Positions 16,904 to 25,487 are shown, counted from the stretch's first letter. The stretch is 64,000 nt of DNA from JANNPJ01 sp035474375 (GCA_035474375.1 DATINJ010000244.1:3345-67344); one strand, 5' to 3'. Notes: generated by a model from the letters alone, not told the origin. Made by a program: numbers and translations.

Positions 16904-16948
16904 GACAGGAGTACTCCTTCAGTTGGCGAAAAAGGGAAAGCTGGAGGA

Positions 16949-18514
16949 TCAGGCTGCGGACTGCTTGTGCTGCGCGATCCGGAAGATCACGAACTCGGCC
17001 GGCTTCGACGGAGCGAGCCCCACCTCGACGATGAGCTTGCCCGCGTCGATGCTCTCCGGCGGGTTGGTCTCGCCGTCGCACTTGACGTAGAACGCCTGGT
17101 CGGGCGTCGTTCCGGCGAGCGCGCCCTCGGTCCACAGCCCGCGCAGGAACGCGTTCAGCGTGCGCTTGACGCCCTCCCAGAGCGGGACGCCGTTCGGCTC
17201 GAACACCGCGAACTGGGTGCCGTCCAGGATGGTCTTCTCCACCATGTTGAACAGCCGCCGCACGTTGATGTAGTTCCAGTCGGTGTCGCTGGCAAGGGTC
17301 CGGGCGCCCCAGACCCGGATGCCTCGCACCCCGAACGGGCGGATGCAGTTGATCCCGATCGGGTTCAGCAGAGACTGCTCGTTCTGGGTGATCGTCCGCT
17401 CGATGTCCAGGACGCCGCGCAGGGTGTCGTTCGCCGGCGCCTTCCAGACCCCACGGGTGGCGTCGGTGCGTGCCCAGAGCCCGGCGATGTGTCCGCTCGG
17501 CGGGATCAGGATCTCGCTGTCGCCGCCGGTCCCGATCGGGTTCTCGACCTTGACCCAGGGGTAGTACAACGCGGCGAACGCACTGTCGTACATCGCCGTG
17601 TCGCTGCGCCACTCCTTGATCTGCTGCGGGCCCATTCCGGGCGGGGCGTCGAGGATCGCCATCCGGTTGGTGTACTGCTCGCAGTGCGAGATCAGCGAGG
17701 TCTGGACGGCCTTCCACAGGCCCAGGTCGACCGTCCCGTCCTCCTTCGTGGCCGCAGTGATCAGGTCGGGAACGATCACGATGGTGACGTCCTCGGCGAT
17801 GGCCAGGCCACCGATCCCCCGGCGGGTGCTCTCGCTACCGGCGAACGCCCGACCGGACACCGGTACCGGCACCGGGGTGGCCCAGGCCAGGTCGTAGGCG
17901 CCGGGACGCAGCAGTTCCAGCTGGCCGGCAAGGTCGGCATCGGCGCTGACCTCGACCTTGACCTTGATCCGGGTGGAGGTGCCGTTGATCGCGGCACCGG
18001 CCTCGCCGGGGCCGTCGAGGGTGAGGCCCGGGTAGGACTCCACGATGTCCTTGCCCTCGAAAACGTCGAGGCGGAAGGTTACTGGCGAGTCCTCGCCGGC
18101 CGACTCCTCGGACTGCACGCCGATGCTGAGCACCGCGTCCGGCTCGATGGACTCGATGTTCAGCGGGGTGCCCAGGGCGCGGTCGGCCGCGGGCAGGGCA
18201 ACGGTGGACGGCAGACCGGACGGGCTGGTGTGCGGAACCCGGACGATGTAGGCGATCGATCCGCCGTTCTGGAAGTAGCCGAACACCGACAGCGGCAGCA
18301 TTGCTCCGGGCACGAATGACCCGTACAGCTGCTCGAACTGGGTCCAGCTGGTGACCAGCCGCGGCGCAAGACCCTCCGGGTCCAGCGGATTGTCCATCGG
18401 GTACCGCTCGGTGAACCCAACGAACGCGGCTATCGCCGTGGGGGCAGCGGTCAGCACCTTCTGCGTCGAGACGACTTCCTCAACGTAAACACCGGGCGCC
18501 GTGTATGTAGGCAT
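16949..18514 (-). CDS. CIS contractile sheath protein (Afp2-4 type)
   Basis: 521 residues. The N-terminus TYTAPGVYVEEV is the sheath signature; the C-terminal domain has IRPFGVRGIRVWGARTL, NYINVRRLFNMVEKTI and LWEGVKRTLNAFLRGLW, and ends with the strand that links subunits. Only one sheath gene is present, whereas Afp and PVC have three paralogues; single-sheath loci are common in actinobacteria. Upstream bases 18515-18657 contain no gene. A GGGAG site precedes the ATG. Confidence 0.93.
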   Translation of the reverse strand: MPTYTAPGVYVEEVVSTQKVLTAAPTAIAAFVGFTERYPMDNPLDPEGLAPRLVTSWTQFEQLYGSFVPGAMLPLSVFGYFQNGGSIAYIVRVPHTSPSGLPSTVALPAADRALGTPLNIESIEPDAVLSIGVQSEESAGEDSPVTFRLDVFEGKDIVESYPGLTLDGPGEAGAAINGTSTRIKVKVEVSADADLAGQLELLRPGAYDLAWATPVPVPVSGRAFAGSESTRRGIGGLAIAEDVTIVIVPDLITAATKEDGTVDLGLWKAVQTSLISHCEQYTNRMAILDAPPGMGPQQIKEWRSDTAMYDSAFAALYYPWVKVENPIGTGGDSEILIPPSGHIAGLWARTDATRGVWKAPANDTLRGVLDIERTITQNEQSLLNPIGINCIRPFGVRGIRVWGARTLASDTDWNYINVRRLFNMVEKTILDGTQFAVFEPNGVPLWEGVKRTLNAFLRGLWTEGALAGTTPDQAFYVKCDGETNPPESIDAGKLIVEVGLAPSKPAEFVIFRIAQHKQSAA

Positions 18515-18657
18515 GCGGGAACTCCCTGGGATGCGCGAGCGGGCTCGGCCACGCGGGAACCAGACATTCTCGGCTCGATCCCTGACAACGCAGCCGATTC
18601 ATGCTTCGGTGCGAGTGGAGGCGGCCTTGAGCCTTCGGTCGCGGCGACGGACCGTAG

Positions 18658-19050
18658 TCAGCTCGCGGTGGTGAGCATCGCACCCGCCAGCTTGATGCTG
18701 ATCGACCCGCCGTAGGCACATGAGCAGGTACCGCCCGACCCGAGCACGGCCTTCCCGCCGACCAGGGTCTTGGACACCTGGCTGTTCCACGGACCGACCG
18801 GCATCGGCAAGCAGGGCATCGGGGTGAGCACCCCGAGCGCGGCCGCCGTCGCCGCCATCACCATCGGGTTGGCCGGGCTCTGGCACATCCCGAACGGCAA
18901 GAGATTCAGGAACGGGATGTTGTCGGCGACCACTGCCACCGGGCGCGCCTCGACCAGCACCTGCGCGACCGGCAGCACGACCATCACCGACGGGGCGGTG
19001 CCCATCCCGCACTCCAGGATGGCACCGGTGACTACCGGCTGCGGGCTCAT
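18658..19050 (-). CDS. PAAR-like (DUF4280-type) spike tip protein
   Basis: 130 residues. VVTGAILECGMGTAPS at the N-terminus, NPMVMAATAAALGVLTPMPC and the closing CSCAYGGSISIKLAG match PAAR-like/DUF4280 proteins, which sharpen the spike of VgrG-type hubs and can bind a metal. It would sit on the VgrG-like spike encoded at 12370-14175. Placement at the promoter-proximal end, overlapping the lipoprotein stop by ATGA, is unusual and hints that the lipoprotein is functionally linked to the tip. Confidence 0.8.
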   Translation of the reverse strand: MSPQPVVTGAILECGMGTAPSVMVVLPVAQVLVEARPVAVVADNIPFLNLLPFGMCQSPANPMVMAATAAALGVLTPMPCLPMPVGPWNSQVSKTLVGGKAVLGSGGTCSCAYGGSISIKLAGAMLTTAS

Positions 19051-19778
19051 GAGTTCTCGATTCGTTGGTTCTGGCCTCGCACCGAGGCGGTCAGCGCGGG
19101 ACCGGTCGTCCGCACGAAACAGATTACGGAACGGTCAGATCGGGTCGACGAGGTGACCAGCCGGGCCAGCGGACCGAGCTTCGGCCGCTGCGCGGACGCC
19201 GCCGTCCAGGAGGCGACCGACGGGAACAAGTACGTCAAGAAGTACCACGATTCGCGGGGATTCGACCCGAGGTAGTCCCGGAAGTGATCGGCGCAGGCTT
19301 CCCGGGCGAACGTTCGCAGAATGTCATGGCCGGGATACTCGCTCGAGGACACCACCGCCGCAGAAGGGCTGGGCGTGCCCAATGCGCCCTTCAGGAGCGG
19401 GGATCCGAGCGCGGACGCCTTCGGGACGGCCAACGACGTCGGGATGGCGGACGACTTCGGGACGGCGGACGATGTCGGACTGGCGGACGACGTAGGTCCG
19501 GCGGAAGAGGTCGGACTGGCGGACGGCGTCACATCAGCAGACGGCGTGGCGACCGGCGGGTACGGCAGTCGCGCATACACCTCCATGGCATGACCCTCGC
19601 GGCACGGCACGACTCGCATTCTGTTCACCGTGACGCCGGGCTTGCCTTCCGGGTCGACGCAGTCCCCCGGGGCCAAACCGGCCACCCATTCCAGCTCACC
19701 CTTCTCGCCGGACGAGCAGGCCCCGACGCCGAGCACCACAATCAGGGCAAGCCCGGCTGCCATCGGACGCGACACCAA
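19047..19778 (-). CDS. Septum_form-family lipoprotein heading the CIS operon
   Basis: 243 residues. A short signal peptide ends in the lipobox VGAC, with Cys21 as the lipidated residue. The mature part splits a Septum_form-like domain around a low-complexity insert. The N-terminal half has PGDCVDPEGK and VVPCREGHAMEVYA (residues 37-70). The C-terminal half has YPGHDI, EACADHFRDYLG, a Tyr-Phe-Leu segment and RSVICFV. Between them, residues 81-122 are hexapeptide repeats. Septum_form domains are found in actinobacterial envelope proteins of unclear function. It is the first gene of the CIS operon and overlaps the PAAR-like gene (ATGA). It could be an envelope docking factor, an immunity-like protein or unrelated cargo; docking is my preferred inference. 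Confidence 0.75.
   Translation of the reverse strand: MVSRPMAAGLALIVVLGVGACSSGEKGELEWVAGLAPGDCVDPEGKPGVTVNRMRVVPCREGHAMEVYARLPYPPVATPSADVTPSASPTSSAGPTSSASPTSSAVPKSSAIPTSLAVPKASALGSPLLKGALGTPSPSAAVVSSSEYPGHDILRTFAREACADHFRDYLGSNPRESWYFLTYLFPSVASWTAASAQRPKLGPLARLVTSSTRSDRSVICFVRTTGPALTASVRGQNQRIENS
19413..19538 (-). repeat. Tandem 18-base units in the lipoprotein gene
   Basis: Seven hexapeptide units of the form A-x-P-(T/K)-S-S, including ASPTSS, AGPTSS, AVPKSS and AIPTSL, fill residues 81-122. The unit is 18 bases, the same period as the repeat in the DUF4255 gene though unrelated in sequence. It forms a flexible Ser/Thr/Pro linker outside the membrane. Confidence 0.75.
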
Positions 19779-20042
19779 AGCCCTCCCCCATTAAGCAATT
19801 TCGGGCAAGAGCCGCATACTGGCGTGCCCCCCGCCACGCCGCCCGAGCCCGACCGACCTTACCAGCGCACCCTTCCCCATCCCCGCGACGACACCCCTTC
19901 CTCACCCAGTCCTCGCCGCCACGACAGCAGAGCGCCGCCGGCGTCGAGTTGAGCGCCGCAGGACTCGGCCGAATTGGCGATCCGTCGCCAAAACGGTCCA
20001 TCGCGGGCAGTTCCGCCGAGTCCTACGGCGCTGGGCGCGGCG

Positions 20043-20969
20043 CTAGACCAGGACGTGGCTGGTCAGGGCAGATCCGGGGCGGCCGATGGCCTTCAGTTCG
20101 GCGGCCAGCAGGGTGCTGTCTCGGACTTCCGCCAGATACGCGGAGTGGCCGCCGCGCACGCCGAACAGGCGACCCTTGAACACCAGATAGCCGACGGCGG
20201 CGACGTTCACCAGGATGGCGATGCCCTTCACCGGGGTGGCATGTTCGGTCAGCTCGAACACCTCGATCGGGATGAACATTGCCGTTGCCACTGCGGCCAG
20301 GTACTCCGCCCAGAGCCAGCCGCCCCACAGGCCGACACCCTCCACGATCTGCAGTACCCCGTAGGCTCCGAGCAGCCAGGCAATCGTACGAAACGTGCTG
20401 TCGGAGTAACCGAGCAAATGCAGCATCCGGGTCACCGTCGGGGAGCGCTGGAGGTCCCACCCGAGCAACCGGCCGAGCGGTTGGGCGGTCTTCACCAGCT
20501 GGCCGAGCCATTCGGCCACCGCGACATGCGAGGTGGCCAGCCGGGCAATACCGACTGCCGCCAGCAGCATCAGTAAGCCCCGGCCGCCGCGCTCAATCGC
20601 GAGCAGTCGCAGCAAAGCCAGTTTGCGACCATGCCCGCCGCGCAGCACGAGCGGGAGGGCACCGAGGTCGGCCGGAGAGCCCGCACTTCCGATCACCGTA
20701 GTAGCGGACCGAGACGTGGCGTCGGCGGCGAGCTCGGGGGCCGAGGTGAAATCGCCACAACGCAGGCAACGCAGCAACGCACCGACCCGGCTCGAGGCGG
20801 TGAATCTCGCCGCGAGCTCGGAGTCATCGATATGGGCCAGGACATGGCCATGCTTGGCGCAACGCTTCCGCACCCAGCGCGTCTCCCGGCGGCTCAACGC
20901 CTGGGGCGAGCGAGCGGACGCGGCCGGTACCGCCGGCTTGCTGATTGCTGAACCGTCCATGTCGTGCAC
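20043..20969 (-). CDS. DUF2127 family membrane protein
   Basis: 308 residues. The N-terminal ~100 are cytoplasmic, with a CxxC (LRCLRCGDF) and several His/Cys. Hydrophobic helices follow: GLLMLLAAVGIARL, IAWLLGAYGVLQIVEGVGLW, YLAAVATAMFIPIEVFEL and AILVNVAAVGYLVFKGRLF, the last two being the DUF2127 signature. Function of DUF2127 is unknown. It is transcribed away from the NLP gene and sits behind the CIS operon promoter region; 19779-20042 between them holds no gene I can support. Confidence 0.8.
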   Translation of the reverse strand: MHDMDGSAISKPAVPAASARSPQALSRRETRWVRKRCAKHGHVLAHIDDSELAARFTASSRVGALLRCLRCGDFTSAPELAADATSRSATTVIGSAGSPADLGALPLVLRGGHGRKLALLRLLAIERGGRGLLMLLAAVGIARLATSHVAVAEWLGQLVKTAQPLGRLLGWDLQRSPTVTRMLHLLGYSDSTFRTIAWLLGAYGVLQIVEGVGLWGGWLWAEYLAAVATAMFIPIEVFELTEHATPVKGIAILVNVAAVGYLVFKGRLFGVRGGHSAYLAEVRDSTLLAAELKAIGRPGSALTSHVLV

Positions 20970-21174
20970 TCCCGCTGTCGATGGTCTTCAGCACCCTGGA
21001 CGTCGTGGCAAGGCCGGACGTTGCAAATTTCTACGGCAATCACACGAAATCCACAGGTAATCCTGCAGGCGACGTCCCGCCAAACTTTCTTACCCAACAT
21101 TGAGACAGACCTATCCGTCGTCCCAGTTTGTTCCTATGGTGACCGGTACCTGTTGGGCACCTGGAAGGAATGGC

Positions 21175-21966
21175 ATGGATCCTACTGATCGCGGAGGCGT
21201 GCGCCAGCGTCGGCGTTTCACGTTCGCCGCCCGTACCCTGGTCGCCACCGTTGCTGTGACGTTGTTCCTTCCCGCGGCCATGGCCTGGGCTGCCCCTCCG
21301 CAGAAGCTGCCGGGGAGTGCCCCGGCAGCGGACCTTCGGTGGCAACCAGCACTCGATTACGACACGGACGGCTGCTACTCGTCGCCGGCCATCGGCCCGG
21401 ACGGGACGCTCAACGGCGGTCTGAAGAACAGTGGCAGTGTCAGCGGAGGCTGCCACGACAACTCGGATCTCGATAATACGAACGCCTATTCGCGTTCGAA
21501 GTGCAACAACGGCTGGTGCGCTTACATGTACGGCTCGTACTTCGAGAAGGACCAGGCGGTGGGCGGGGTTGACTGCTGCGGGCACCGACACGACTGGGAA
21601 CACATCGTAGTGTGGGTGAATAACGATCAGGTGCAGTATGTTTCGAGATCTATCCATGGCAGCTACACCACGTATGCCCGGTCAGCGGTAGCTTTCGAGG
21701 GCACCCACCCGAAAATGGTTTATCACAAGGACGGCGCCTCGACGCACCAATTCCGGTTGGCCGGTTTCACCGAGGTCCCGGAAAATGGCTACGGGACGTG
21801 GCAGTATCCGACGCTCGTCGGCTGGGACAATTACCCGCCCGGCGTCCGCGACAAGCTGACCAGCGCTAACTTCGGCTCGGCAAACCTGGCCCTCAAGAAT
21901 GGCAACTTCGAGGCAGATCTGGCCAAGGCCCTCCCCAGCGGAATTCCGTTCAACCCGAACGCCTGA
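21175..21966 (+). CDS. Secreted NPP1/NLP-family (necrosis- and ethylene-inducing-like) protein
   Basis: 263 residues. A basic N-terminus and hydrophobic core end near residue 39 (AMAWA), a signal peptide for secretion. The hallmark heptapeptide GHRHDWE lies at residues 136-142, followed by HIVVWV. This motif coordinates the divalent metal in NLPs, which in plant pathogens bind sphingolipids and permeabilise plasma membranes. Six Cys lie in the first half (including DCCGHRH). The ATG at 21175 has GGAAGG six bases upstream; longer frames upstream lack a leader. A strong hairpin follows at 21973. It is a stand-alone gene; cytolytic activity is inferred from family, not shown. Confidence 0.88.
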   Translation: MDPTDRGGVRQRRRFTFAARTLVATVAVTLFLPAAMAWAAPPQKLPGSAPAADLRWQPALDYDTDGCYSSPAIGPDGTLNGGLKNSGSVSGGCHDNSDLDNTNAYSRSKCNNGWCAYMYGSYFEKDQAVGGVDCCGHRHDWEHIVVWVNNDQVQYVSRSIHGSYTTYARSAVAFEGTHPKMVYHKDGASTHQFRLAGFTEVPENGYGTWQYPTLVGWDNYPPGVRDKLTSANFGSANLALKNGNFEADLAKALPSGIPFNPNA

Positions 21967-21972
21967 AGCAGA

Positions 21973-22009
21973 CGTCGGGACGGCGCAGTAGATTCGCGCC
22001 GTCCCGACG
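21973..22009 (+). terminator. Strong hairpin after the NLP gene
   Basis: CGTCGGGACGGCGC (21973-21986) and its exact reverse complement (21996-22009) form a 14-base-pair GC-rich stem with a 9-base loop, starting seven bases after the NLP stop codon. There is no long T-run, as usual for actinobacterial intrinsic terminators. Confidence 0.85.
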
Positions 22010-22147
22010 CGCGACAGCGCCTGGAGCGAAATTTCAGGGTAACTAAAGTCGCGGCGAGTACCGACCTTGGATACCACGCCATAGCCCGATCGCCGACGCC
22101 GACACTGCTGTCGCTGCCCAGACTGGAGAGCGACTCAGGGAGGCAGC

Positions 22148-23236
22148 ATGAATGACAGAGGAATCAGTCGGGCCGGGTTCCTGACCGGGATCGGGGCGGC
22201 GGTGGCCGGCACGGTGATCGGCGGCGGCCCGGCCTGGGCGGGCGGACCGCCACGGCTGAACTACCGCGGCGTTTGTTACGGCGTCAATGACGGTGGCACC
22301 CCGACGACCGGTTGGACGGCCGCCCGGATGCGCACCGACCTGCGGGCAATCGCCCGGGAACTGCACGCGAGTTCGGTCTCGGTGTACGGCACCGGCGTCG
22401 AGCGCCTCGCGGCCACGGCGGCCGAGGCGCTCGAGCGCGGGCTGCACGTCTGGCTCCAGCCGCGATTGGCCGACGTGCCACCGGCAGACATCCTCGACCA
22501 TCTCGCCGAGACCGGCCGCCAGGCCGAACGGCTCCGCCGGCAGGGCGCCGCGGTGGTGCTCAGCGTGGGTTGCGAGTTCATGCTCTTCGTGCCCGGCATC
22601 GTGCCCGGTGACGACGCGCTGGAGCGGGTGCGGAATCTGCTGGCCGGCCATTTTGACCCGGTCGTCCTGCAACGCCGGCTGACCGCCTTCACCGAGCGTG
22701 CCGCCCGGACCGGCCGGTCGGTCTTTCACGGACCACTGACCTACGGCGCCGCCTTCGACGAGGACGTCGACTGGTCGATGTTCGACCTGGTCAGCGCGAA
22801 CTACTACGGCGACCGACCGCGCCGCGACCTGGCACCGCACCTCCGTCTCGGGAAGCCGGTCGCGGTCACCGAATTCGGCTGCTGCACGTACGTCGGGGCA
22901 GCCACCGACGGCGGCATGGGCTGGTACAACGTCGACTACGACAAGGACCCGCCGGAGATCATCGGGGACCTGGTCCGTAGCGAGCGCACCCAGGCCCAGT
23001 TCCTCACCAAACTCCTCGACCAGTACGAGTCGATGGGCTTGTACGCCGCTCTGGCCTACGACTTCGTCTCGCCGGACGACCCGCACCGCAGCAACCCCCG
23101 ATACGACCTGGACCTGGCCAGCTACAGCCTCGTCCGGACGATCTGGGACACCCCGGGTCCGGCCCCGCAATGGCACTGGGAACCGAAGCAGGCCTTTCAC
23201 GCACTGGCCCAGCGCTTCGCCGCGGCAAAGTCCTGA
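22148..23236 (+). CDS. Tat-exported TIM-barrel (glycoside-hydrolase-like) protein
   Basis: 362 residues. The N-terminus SRAGFLTGIGAAVAGTVIGG is a twin-arginine-type leader, although only one Arg of the pair is evident. The mature part begins RLNYRGVCYGV and reads as an (alpha/beta)8 barrel: SVSVYGTG after strand 2, GCEFMLFVPG, FDLVSANYYGD and AVTEFGCCTY. The Glu of TEFG is a plausible catalytic residue as in clan A hydrolases. Relatives in actinobacteria are often labelled abortive infection proteins, which I would not take as a function. Substrate unknown. It converges on the next gene with six bases between. Confidence 0.65.
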   Translation: MNDRGISRAGFLTGIGAAVAGTVIGGGPAWAGGPPRLNYRGVCYGVNDGGTPTTGWTAARMRTDLRAIARELHASSVSVYGTGVERLAATAAEALERGLHVWLQPRLADVPPADILDHLAETGRQAERLRRQGAAVVLSVGCEFMLFVPGIVPGDDALERVRNLLAGHFDPVVLQRRLTAFTERAARTGRSVFHGPLTYGAAFDEDVDWSMFDLVSANYYGDRPRRDLAPHLRLGKPVAVTEFGCCTYVGAATDGGMGWYNVDYDKDPPEIIGDLVRSERTQAQFLTKLLDQYESMGLYAALAYDFVSPDDPHRSNPRYDLDLASYSLVRTIWDTPGPAPQWHWEPKQAFHALAQRFAAAKS

Positions 23237-23242
23237 CCTGGC

Positions 23243-24487
23243 TCAACGCTGACGATCTCGGCGGCGGCGAGCGGCGGCGACACCTGCGGCACCAGCGACA
23301 CCGGCGGCTGCGGCGATGCTGAGGCCGAGAAGCCACCCTCCCAGCGGCGTCAGAATCAGCAGCGGAAGGATCACCAGGAAGAGGAACGCGACGGGGAAGA
23401 GAAGTACCTCGCCGACTGCGTCGCCGACTGCGGCCGGGGTGTACCAGGTGGGCTCGGGTGGGTCGGCGTGCACGACGGCGATCCGGCTGCCTGCCGTGAC
23501 GGCAGTCGCGACCGTCGCTGCATGGGCGGCCGTGGGGAAGCGGGTAAGGGGCCGAACTCCGGCGGTTTCCGGATCCACGAGCACGAGGGACCGCTCGGTC
23601 AGAACCCAGATTCCCGCGGCGGTCCATCCGACCAGGCTCGAGGTGGGGACGGCCACCAAGCTGCCGGTCACACCGCTCACCCCGATCACCTTGAGCAGGC
23701 GCGTGCGCCCGTCCTCGGTCGTGATCGCGAGCTGGTTGAGGTCGGCAACCCGCACGTATGCCGTCCCCTCCGGGTTCACCAGTGGCGTCTCCAACTCCGG
23801 CGTGGGCGGAAGCCGCACGGCGCCCGGCGGGACCGCGCTGCTGACTTCGATGGTTCCCCGGGTAGGGACCTGCACCAGCGTGCCGTCCGCAGTCGAACGG
23901 ACGCCGTAGCCGCAGTCGCAGAGCTGGGAGACAGCGCCGGTACGCGCGTCGACCCGCCAGAGCAGCGGCCGGTAGCCGACCGCCCCGCCCACCAGCTGGC
24001 CGCCGGTCGCGATCAGGTGCGTGCTGTCCGGCGACCAGTCGAACGACGTGACCCTGGGCCAGCCACCCGGTGGCGTGACATCCATCGATTGGCCGTCGAC
24101 GAGGCGCACCACCTGCAGCACAGGGCCGCCCGGGCGATGGTCAGTCACCGGCAGGTGCCAGGCGATCCAGCGCCCGTCGGGCGAGAGCTTCACCTGGTCG
24201 CCGGACTGCGTCTTCAACAGCCGGTAGCCGTGGCCGTCGGCGGCGGCGAGCACGACTCCGTCCGGCGTGTCGACCGCCAGTGACGCCGCTTCAAGCGGTC
24301 GGGTGTGGACGTCGAACGGGTGCGAGGGTGGTCGCCACGCGTCGGGTACCCCGAGTTGCCCGTCGAGCGCGGCGGGGCCCCGGTGCGCGAGGGCCAGCTG
24401 GAAGTATCCGGCGCTGAGCATGACGACCAGCATTACCACGATCGCCCAGCGCCTACGCCTCGTCACCAGGCCAGTGTTCCGCACCAC
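23243..24487 (-). CDS. Membrane-anchored beta-propeller-like protein, unknown function
   Basis: 414 residues. An N-terminal transmembrane anchor (AIVVMLVVMLSAGYF, preceded by RRRR) is followed by about 300 residues of propeller-like repeats with SPDGRWIAWHLP and FDWSPDSTHLIATGG blades. Two C-terminal hydrophobic segments (EVLLFPVAFLFLVILPLLIL and GLSIAAAAGVAGAAGVAA) and a basic end (RRRRDRQR) complete it. The propeller is probably outside the cell. A CDCGYG sequence is notable. No enzymatic motif seen. The GTG start at 24487 is tentative; a GTG at 24466 is the alternative. Confidence 0.65.
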   Translation of the reverse strand: MVRNTGLVTRRRRWAIVVMLVVMLSAGYFQLALAHRGPAALDGQLGVPDAWRPPSHPFDVHTRPLEAASLAVDTPDGVVLAAADGHGYRLLKTQSGDQVKLSPDGRWIAWHLPVTDHRPGGPVLQVVRLVDGQSMDVTPPGGWPRVTSFDWSPDSTHLIATGGQLVGGAVGYRPLLWRVDARTGAVSQLCDCGYGVRSTADGTLVQVPTRGTIEVSSAVPPGAVRLPPTPELETPLVNPEGTAYVRVADLNQLAITTEDGRTRLLKVIGVSGVTGSLVAVPTSSLVGWTAAGIWVLTERSLVLVDPETAGVRPLTRFPTAAHAATVATAVTAGSRIAVVHADPPEPTWYTPAAVGDAVGEVLLFPVAFLFLVILPLLILTPLGGWLLGLSIAAAAGVAGAAGVAAARRRRDRQR

Positions 24488-24590
24488 TGTTCGATAAGCA
24501 ACGAATAGCTAAACAGCCATCACCACAATCGAACTCGTTGATCGACAGCTCGGTGTCCCGGCGGAAGTCGGGGCGGGCTAAGCTGGAACG

Positions 24591-25487
24591 GTGACCTCGA
24601 CTCCCGCTGGCCCGGCAATCACCCTGGGCTCGGTTGCCCTCCCCCAGCTTCCCCCGGAACGGCTGCGCGATGTGGTTCTCGCCGCCGAAGCCGCTGGCCT
24701 GGACGAATTATGGCTCTGGGAAGACTGTTTCCTCACGAGCGGGGTCGCCGCCGCCGCAGCAGCGCTGGCCTGGACCGACCGGCTGCACGTCAGCGTGGGC
24801 GTGCTTCCGGTGCCACTGCGCAACATCGCCCTGACCGCGATGGAAATGGCAACGCTGCACCGACTTTTCCCGAACCGAGTCACCCTTGGAGTAGGGCACG
24901 GGGTGCAGTCCTGGATGGCACAGGCCGGCGCGCGAGTCGACTCCCCGATCACGCTGATCACCGAATACCTGACGGCGTTGCGCGCTCTGCTGGCGGGCGA
25001 AACAGTCACAAGCAAGGGCCGTTACGTCACTCTCGACGGCATTTCCCTGGATTGGCCGCCGGTTTCGTCGCCGACACTGTACGCCGGTGCCGCCGGGCCA
25101 CGTTCCTTGCGGCTCGTCGGTGAGCTGGCCGACGGGGTGATCCTCACCGGTGGCACCTCGCCGGAGCGGGTCAGGCAGCAGGTGCAGCTGGTTGCCGAGG
25201 GGCGATCTGCGGCGGGCCGGGCCGGACCAGGCCGCGTCGTCGTCTATGTGCACGCCGCGACCGGTCCGAGCGCCGCCGAACGCCTCGAGACCGAGCGTCG
25301 GCGTTGGGGCTACGACTCGATGACAGACGTCGCGATCTGCGGCGACGCAACAGATTTCGCCGAAGCTATCGGGCGGTGGGCCGAGGCCGGCGCGGACACC
25401 ATTGTCCTGCAGCCGACCCCGGACGATCCGGACCCCGAGGGCTGGGTTGGCTTCATCGCAGGCGAGGTCCGACCGCTAGTGCCGTAG
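24591..25487 (+). CDS. LLM-class flavin-dependent oxidoreductase
   Basis: 298 residues, bacterial luciferase-like fold. Family features are LPPERLRDVVLAAEAAGLDE at the N-terminus, VGVLPVPLRNIALTAMEMAT, GRVVVYVHAATG and a closing GADTIVLQP. Many actinobacterial members use cofactor F420 rather than FMN; the sequence alone does not decide. GTG start at 24591. It appears monocistronic, with a palindromic repeat downstream at 25589. Confidence 0.8.
   Translation: MTSTPAGPAITLGSVALPQLPPERLRDVVLAAEAAGLDELWLWEDCFLTSGVAAAAAALAWTDRLHVSVGVLPVPLRNIALTAMEMATLHRLFPNRVTLGVGHGVQSWMAQAGARVDSPITLITEYLTALRALLAGETVTSKGRYVTLDGISLDWPPVSSPTLYAGAAGPRSLRLVGELADGVILTGGTSPERVRQQVQLVAEGRSAAGRAGPGRVVVYVHAATGPSAAERLETERRRWGYDSMTDVAICGDATDFAEAIGRWAEAGADTIVLQPTPDDPDPEGWVGFIAGEVRPLVP

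Noticed and set aside
8921..19778. Prophage origin for the tail-like genes
   Set aside because: No integrase, terminase, portal, capsid or lysis genes, and the gene set (DUF4255, DUF6760, LysM hub, PAAR-like) is that of a contractile injection system.
19973..19983. Fourth copy of the 63-base element (TTGGCGATC)
   Set aside because: No complementary arm is found 63 bases away, so it is a chance match.
22148..23236. Anti-phage abortive infection gene
   Set aside because: Relatives sometimes carry that label, but the protein has an export leader and a hydrolase-type barrel, and no defence genes are nearby.
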